A DNA stretch of 10,750 nucleotides from Chloroflexota bacterium (lineage in GTDB: Bacteria; Chloroflexota; Ktedonobacteria; Ktedonobacterales; Ktedonobacteraceae): positions 1 to 10,750 of the forward strand of contig DAHVFL010000126.1 in NCBI GenBank assembly GCA_027316975.1, given 5' to 3'. The notes beneath the pieces were generated by a model. It did no database searches, was not told the DNA's origin, and worked only from the letters and a program-made list of their open reading frames with translations. Made by a program: the position numbers and the translations under genes. Shown in pieces: positions 7,669 through 10,750 of this stretch (the stretch's first letter is position 1; every line of letters starts with the position of its first letter).

Positions 7669-8235
7669 CTACCACCATGCAATGCCAGCCAGGATAAATC
7701 CGAATACCATCAGGGTTATTCCGAATAGATAATTAGGCAATGGATCAGTGAGTTTTCCAACTGCCATAACTAGCGCAGCCGCCATGAAAAAGCCTGCGAT
7801 ATCTCCACCAATCCACCAGAAACGTGTGGGCCAACGCAATTTGCTTGTACGTTTGCGCATGCGAATGGCGATGACCACGCTTGCGGTGATAAATGCAAAC
7901 ATGAAAAATAGAGCAATGCTGATTACTCTATCGTTAGTTCCCTGGGGGGTAAATGCTCCAAAAAGCCCTACCGCTGCGAAGAATATACCTACGATATACA
8001 CCATAATTCGAAAGAAATGGCTCAGTTTTGACTCGTAAAAGATTTCTTGACGTTCTAATACCTGTGGAGTATAAGCATAATCGTAACTTATCTGTAAAGG
8101 AGAAGCAGTACGGGCGTCGGATGTAAAGCTCGCGCTTGCCGGAACAGTGGGAGCGGGATAATGTAACATTGAGCCGCAGTTTTCACAATAGGTACTAAAA
8201 TCGGGATTTTCAGTATTACACTTAACGCATCTCAT
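7669..8235 (-). CDS. Zinc-ribbon protein with four membrane segments, function unknown
   Basis: A 188-residue protein. The N-terminus is a compact zinc ribbon, MRCVKCNTENPDFSTYCENCG, with C3, C6, C17 and C20 as ligands. A Pro/Ala/Ser-rich linker (about 27-60) and four hydrophobic segments (about 75-94, 104-124, 139-160 and 168-187) follow, and the chain ends in WW. Small zinc-ribbon membrane proteins of this shape are common and mostly uncharacterised. The ribbon would face the cytoplasm. GGAG lies 8 nt before the ATG on the coding strand. The gene has its own promoter (8304-8331) and an adjacent palindrome. The 180-bp gap to the next gene suggests separate transcription. I do not recognise a specific function. 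Confidence 0.8.
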   Translation of the reverse strand: MRCVKCNTENPDFSTYCENCGSMLHYPAPTVPASASFTSDARTASPLQISYDYAYTPQVLERQEIFYESKLSHFFRIMVYIVGIFFAAVGLFGAFTPQGTNDRVISIALFFMFAFITASVVIAIRMRKRTSKLRWPTRFWWIGGDIAGFFMAAALVMAVGKLTDPLPNYLFGITLMVFGFILAGIAWW

Positions 8236-8281
8236 TTTTCCAACTCCATAAACTTAACTGCGAAAACCAAAATAGAAGAAT

Positions 8282-8302
8282 GCTTGGAAATTTCTTCCAA
8301 GC
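8282..8302. promoter_or_regulatory. Operator-like palindrome at the zinc-ribbon gene start site
   Basis: GCTTGGAA (8282-8289) and TTCCAAGC (8295-8302) are exact reverse complements around a 5-nt centre. The predicted transcription start (about 8297, minus strand) falls inside. A dimeric repressor bound here would block transcription. Alternatively the hairpin forms at the 5' end of the mRNA and protects it. No regulator can be named. Confidence 0.4.
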
Positions 8303-8342
8303 TATTGTACTTTATGATCCAGGCATGACAATATTATTGAGG
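8301..8342. repeat. Imperfect direct repeat, copy 1 (contains the promoter)
   Basis: This 42-bp unit starts GCTATTGTACTTTA and ends GGCATGACAATATTATTGAGG. It recurs at 8408-8451 with a few substitutions and small gaps. The last 21 bases differ from copy 2 by one missing base. It carries the -35 and -10 hexamers of the zinc-ribbon promoter. Confidence 0.6.
8304..8331 (-). promoter_or_regulatory. Sigma-70-type promoter of the zinc-ribbon gene
   Basis: On the minus strand, TTGTCA (8331-8326) and TACAAT (8309-8304) are separated by 16 bp. Each matches the consensus hexamer in 5 of 6 positions. Transcription would start near 8297, giving a leader of about 60 nt before the ATG at 8235. Confidence 0.5.
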
Positions 8343-8378
8343 TTAAATGAGTTCCCAGCCGGATGGTGCCAACTGCAC
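8343..8378 (-). pseudogene. Remnant of the 3' end of a TSUP permease gene
   Basis: Read on the minus strand, this stretch encodes VQLAPSGWELI followed by TAA. The intact permease downstream ends VVLALSGWKLI followed by TAG, so 8 of 11 residues and the stop position agree. At the DNA level 26 of 36 bases match between 8343-8378 and 8614-8649. Similarity fades further into the coding sequence. It is short, so chance or a recombination scar without a full paralogue remains possible. Confidence 0.4.
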
Positions 8379-8407
8379 GAACGGGAGGAACGGCGCGATC
8401 CCTACAG

Positions 8408-8451
8408 GCTACTATACTTTAATTATACCATGGCATGACAATATTTTGAGG
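8408..8451. repeat. Imperfect direct repeat, copy 2
   Basis: Second copy of the unit at 8301-8342, about 108 bp away. On the minus strand it keeps TTGTCA (8441-8436), but the best aligned -10, TATAGT (8416-8411), is 19 bp away. It is probably a weaker or dead promoter. Confidence 0.55.
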
Positions 8452-8488
8452 CTAGTGGACTGTCAATCTATATTTGACGAATAAACAG

Positions 8489-8560
8489 CCTTGTCATCCT
8501 GAGCGCAGCGAAGGATCTGTGTCCGGCGGGAGATCCTTCGCTGCGCTCAGGATGACAAGG
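8489..8560. repeat. Perfect 30-bp inverted repeat (TCATCCTGAGCG-type dispersed palindrome)
   Basis: Bases 8489-8518 (CCTTGTCATCCTGAGCGCAG, then CGAAGGATCT) are the exact reverse complement of 8531-8560, around a 12-nt loop. I recognise the core as a dispersed repeat found between genes in Chloroflexota and other phyla, probably a small non-autonomous mobile element. A degenerate half unit follows at 8561-8579: GGATGACAA recurs at 8570-8578, 20 bp after 8550-8558. On the minus strand the hairpin lies after the TSUP stop and is followed by CTGTTTATT, so it may also end transcription. Confidence 0.85.
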
Positions 8561-8613
8561 CGAAGCGAGGGATGACAACACTCTTCGTCAGTCAGATGAG
8601 AGGTGACAATGAG

Positions 8614-9441
8614 CTAGATGAGTTTCCAGCCGGAAAGCGCCAGCACTACCGCCAGGATGGGGCGCATAACGCGGTCGGGAATGTACTTGCTGAGCCTGCT
8701 GCCGAGGAATACGCCTGGGAGGGAGCCAAGCAACAAGAGGCCAACAAGTTGCCAGTTGATGGTACCCGCGTTGAAATAGACAAGTGTAGCGGCGATATGC
8801 AACATGACAGCGTGTGAGATGTCGGTACCCACCAGTTCTTTCGAGGCCAGGCGTGGAAAGAGAAAAGCCAGGGCAACGATGATGAGCGTGCCGCTGCCTA
8901 CCGAGGTGAGACCGACTAGTAAGCCGACGATGGCACCAACCAGGGCTGTTACCAGGGGACGATAACGGGTATACCAGCGCGAAATATTTTCAGCAGGCGC
9001 GGGCTGACCAGATACTAAGGCTTGTTTAGCCTCCTCAAATTGCTTGCGCGCGACACGCCGCATGACGATTGGTTTAGCAACCAGCAAGATTGCGACAAGC
9101 AACAGCGTGAAACCAATGGTATGTACGATCACGTCGTTTATAGCGTTGCCAAGATGTTTGCGCATGTATTGGACGATGCTCACACCTACAACCGTGGCGG
9201 GAACACTGCCGCAGGCCAGCCAGAGCGCGATTTTGATATTCACGCTTTTCTGACGGAAATGCACTATGGAACCCAGCGCTTTCGTGATGGCTGAATAGGC
9301 GTTATCGGTGCCAACCGCCCAGATGGGTGGAACCTTGAGGACGAGGATCATGATTGGGGCGAGTAAAGCTCCGCCGCCCATGCCGGTGAGACCAACCAGA
9401 AAACCGATAAACAAGCCGATGAGTGATACACGATAATCCAA
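8614..9441 (-). CDS. TSUP-family permease (TauE/SafE, sulfite/organosulfonate exporter-like)
   Basis: A 275-residue inner-membrane protein built from two related halves, each a hydrophobic bundle. Half one has GFLVGLTGMGGGALLAPIM (about 13-31) and WAVGTDNAYSAITKALGSIVHF. Half two repeats the pattern with GLLVGLTSVGSGTLIIVALA (about 173-192) and LVGTDISHAVMLHIAATLVYF. The two GL-T-x-(G)x-G turns and two VGTD motifs are the hallmark of PF01925. A charged cytoplasmic loop (about 126-160) joins the halves. Members export sulfite, sulfoacetate or related anions or take up small organic acids; the substrate is not readable here. The start is TTG (9441), with GAGGTG 5 nt upstream on the coding strand (9452-9447). 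No sulfur genes lie nearby, and the gene appears monocistronic. The length is typical for the family. Confidence 0.9.
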   Translation of the reverse strand: MDYRVSLIGLFIGFLVGLTGMGGGALLAPIMILVLKVPPIWAVGTDNAYSAITKALGSIVHFRQKSVNIKIALWLACGSVPATVVGVSIVQYMRKHLGNAINDVIVHTIGFTLLLVAILLVAKPIVMRRVARKQFEEAKQALVSGQPAPAENISRWYTRYRPLVTALVGAIVGLLVGLTSVGSGTLIIVALAFLFPRLASKELVGTDISHAVMLHIAATLVYFNAGTINWQLVGLLLLGSLPGVFLGSRLSKYIPDRVMRPILAVVLALSGWKLI

Positions 9442-9757
9442 TCTGGCACCTCTATGTACTATTCTTGTATAGACAAACGTATGAACGCAGATTGTGTAAA
9501 TGTAACTATGGTTTCAATTTCCAGAACTGAGCATACCATGTGTATAAAGCGCGGTCAAGTGAAAAGTGGTTAATATTTGGCAAAAAGAGGTTGTTATTTC
9601 TTAACCTGAAAGTGCATCACTTTTTCATGCGAGCTTTCTTCGGATCGAGAACTAGAATAATGTGAAACAGACGTTACGGGAAGCAGAATGCGAGCCTAAT
9701 TTGCATATATGCTTATGTGTTTTTGTGAGCGTGCCTCCAGGATCTTCCTGGAGGCTT
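9442..9757. other. Intergenic region between TSUP gene and tnpB
   Basis: No gene is evident in these 316 bp. The left end should hold the TSUP promoter: TATACA on the minus strand (9471-9466) is a candidate -10, but I find no matching -35. Small inverted repeats are present: GGTTAA/TTAACC at 9568-9573 and 9601-9606, and AAAGTG-CAT-CACTTT at 9609-9623 followed by two more T. The right end contains the predicted right end of the tnpB element. Confidence 0.5.
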
Positions 9758-9880
9758 CTACGCAGTCTCCCGCGTTGGTCGCGTCCCGACCAAAAGTGCT
9801 TTTCGTCCCAGGTCTAAAATGACCTTCGCTGATGCAGTATCCCGATCCAGTTCACACCCACACGGGCAACTGTGCCATCG
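9725..9880 (-). ncRNA. Predicted omega RNA (reRNA) scaffold at the tnpB 3' end
   Basis: In IS200/IS605 elements the TnpB guide RNA is made from the 3' part of tnpB and the right end of the element, with the guide read from flanking DNA. The minus strand here runs from the tnpB 3' codons through the stop and a 10-bp hairpin to ACGCTCAC (9732-9725). The 3' boundary is inferred from the hairpin and terminal motif, and the 5' boundary is only approximate. Confidence 0.4.
9733..9755. repeat. Right-end hairpin of the IS605/IS1341-type element
   Basis: GCCTCCAGGA (9733-9742) and TCCTGGAGGC (9746-9755) pair perfectly around a 3-nt loop, 2 bp beyond the tnpB stop codon. A subterminal hairpin at this place is typical of the right end of IS200/IS605-family elements and of the 3' scaffold of omega RNAs. 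Confidence 0.65.
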
Positions 9881-10750
9881 CTCATCTAATGTCTTTTTGC
9901 GCACAGTACCGCAATTGGGGCAAGTTTGTGATGTTTTCGATGGATTGACAAAGACGACGATACGACCGGCCCATGCTGCCTTGACGCTCACCATCTGTGT
10001 AAACGTACTCCATCCGGCATCTAAGATCGATTTGTTTAATCCAGCTTTAGCTGCCGCTCCATTAGGAAGGTATTTCCCGTTTTCGTCTTGTTTAGGGGCT
10101 GGTGCTTTCGTGAGGTTCTTGACCTGAAGGTCTTCAAGCACTATGACTTGATACTGATTGACCAACTTATGTGCGGCTTTATGGTGAAAGTCACGGCGTT
10201 GATTGGCAATCTTGCGGTGATATTTGGCGACCTGTTGCGCCGCTTTCTTGCGTCGGTGACTCCCGCGCTTTTTGCGTGAGAGGGCTTGTTGTGCCGCTAT
10301 CAGTTTCTTTTCTGCCTTGCGGAGATACCGAGGGTGATCGATGAACTCCCCGGTGGAAAGCGCAGCAAAATGGGTGACGCCCAGGTCAATGCCTACATCT
10401 TCGTAACTCATCGGCAACGGTTCGGACCTGCCGATTTCGCAGGTAAAGACCGCATACCAGTGTTCACCTTCACGCTTAATAGTAAGCGTCTTGATCGTGC
10501 CTTCCATAGTACGGTGCAGATGCAATTTTACGGCCCCGATGTTGGTCAGTTTGAGGTTGACCCGAACAATGCCCTTTTTGTCTGCCAGGCGTTCCTTTGC
10601 TTCCAGTTTCCATCCGGCCCCGTCGGGGTAAGTGAAACTGTCGTAGCGGTTGCGTCCCCGAATGCGTGGATAGCCAGGTTCCTCTCCATTTTGCACACGC
10701 CGAAAGAAGTGATCATAGGCCCGTTTGAGGCGCAGGATCACGTCTTGCAG
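9758..10750 (-). CDS. tnpB: TnpB RNA-guided nuclease, IS200/IS605 family (N-terminus outside window)
   Basis: The reading frame is open through the right edge (its first visible codons give LQDVILRL), so about 60-70 N-terminal residues are missing from view. Visible are RRVQNGEEPGYPRIRGRNRYDSF, typical of the TnpB wedge domain, and an intact RuvC site: D in VGIDLGVTHFAAL (codon 10387-10385), E in VLEDLQVKNL (10135-10133) and D in LDRDTASA (9847-9845). A zinc ribbon, CPNC then CPCGC, sits before the last motif; its second pair is spaced C-x-C. DRDTASA in place of the common DRDxNAA is a subgroup variant. An internal GTG lies at 10741. No TnpA is visible; one could lie beyond 10750, or the element may be a tnpB-only IS1341 type. 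The nuclease looks intact. Confidence 0.93.
   Translation of the reverse strand: MQDVILRLKRAYDHFFRRVQNGEEPGYPRIRGRNRYDSFTYPDGAGWKLEAKERLADKKGIVRVNLKLTNIGAVKLHLHRTMEGTIKTLTIKREGEHWYAVFTCEIGRSEPLPMSYEDVGIDLGVTHFAALSTGEFIDHPRYLRKAEKKLIAAQQALSRKKRGSHRRKKAAQQVAKYHRKIANQRRDFHHKAAHKLVNQYQVIVLEDLQVKNLTKAPAPKQDENGKYLPNGAAAKAGLNKSILDAGWSTFTQMVSVKAAWAGRIVVFVNPSKTSQTCPNCGTVRKKTLDERWHSCPCGCELDRDTASAKVILDLGRKALLVGTRPTRETA

Larger units (their letters stand above)
8236..8613. other. Repeat-rich intergenic region
   Basis: No intact gene is visible in these 378 bp. The region holds, from left to right: the leader and palindrome of the zinc-ribbon gene; a promoter-like direct repeat in two copies; between those copies, a short fragment resembling the TSUP gene end; and a perfect 30-bp inverted repeat with a degenerate extra half unit. 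The density of repeats suggests repeated insertion or duplication beside the permease gene. Confidence 0.7.

Noticed and set aside
8301..8451. Short CRISPR array
   Set aside because: There are only two imperfect repeats of unequal length with a 65-bp spacer and no cas genes.
8572..8817. 81-codon + strand frame in and beside the repeat region
   Set aside because: It mostly overlaps the TSUP gene antisense and has charged, low-complexity composition with no domain.
9609..9625. AAAGTG-CAT-CACTTT plus T-run as an intrinsic terminator
   Set aside because: The stem is only 6 bp and AT-rich, and no + strand gene ends upstream of it.

Overview
The window looks like a chromosomal segment of a Chloroflexota bacterium, most likely class Ktedonobacteria. 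Three points support this. A Wzz/tyrosine-kinase fusion, a DUF4012 membrane protein and a PHP-type phosphatase sit together, TTG is used as a start codon by two genes, and there is a copy of the dispersed palindrome that begins TCATCCTGAGCG. The assignment comes from recognising families and repeats, not from a search. No rRNA, tRNA or CRISPR array is visible.

Left part (1-6292, + strand): an exopolysaccharide (EPS) operon. A strong extended -10 promoter (322-349) overlaps a perfect 9-bp inverted repeat (338-361) that looks like an operator. Four genes follow with short gaps: a polysaccharide co-polymerase fused to a bacterial tyrosine kinase (448-2175), a GT4 glycosyltransferase (2190-3428), a DUF4012 membrane protein (3479-5479) and a CpsB/YwqE-type PHP tyrosine phosphatase (5523-6269). 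The kinase ends in a tyrosine cluster and the phosphatase keeps its expected metal ligands. The pair could therefore set chain export or length by cycles of phosphorylation. The operon ends in a 15-bp hairpin that overlaps the last codons of the phosphatase gene.

Middle part (6304-8613, - strand): a convergent gene for a secreted protein resembling a clan GH-A glycoside hydrolase (6304-7488), plausibly acting on the same polysaccharide. Next is a small zinc-ribbon protein with four membrane segments (7669-8235), which has its own promoter and an operator-like palindrome. The 378-bp region 8236-8613 is rich in repeats. It holds a duplicated promoter-like segment, a degraded copy of the 3' end of the neighbouring TSUP permease gene, and a perfect 30-bp inverted repeat.

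Right part (8614-10750, - strand): a TauE/SafE (TSUP) permease (8614-9441), a 316-bp gap without a clear gene, and a TnpB RNA-guided nuclease of an IS605/IS1341-type element whose N-terminus lies beyond the window. A 10-bp hairpin just after the tnpB stop should mark the right end of the element and the 3' scaffold of its omega RNA, so the adjacent flank would be the guide.
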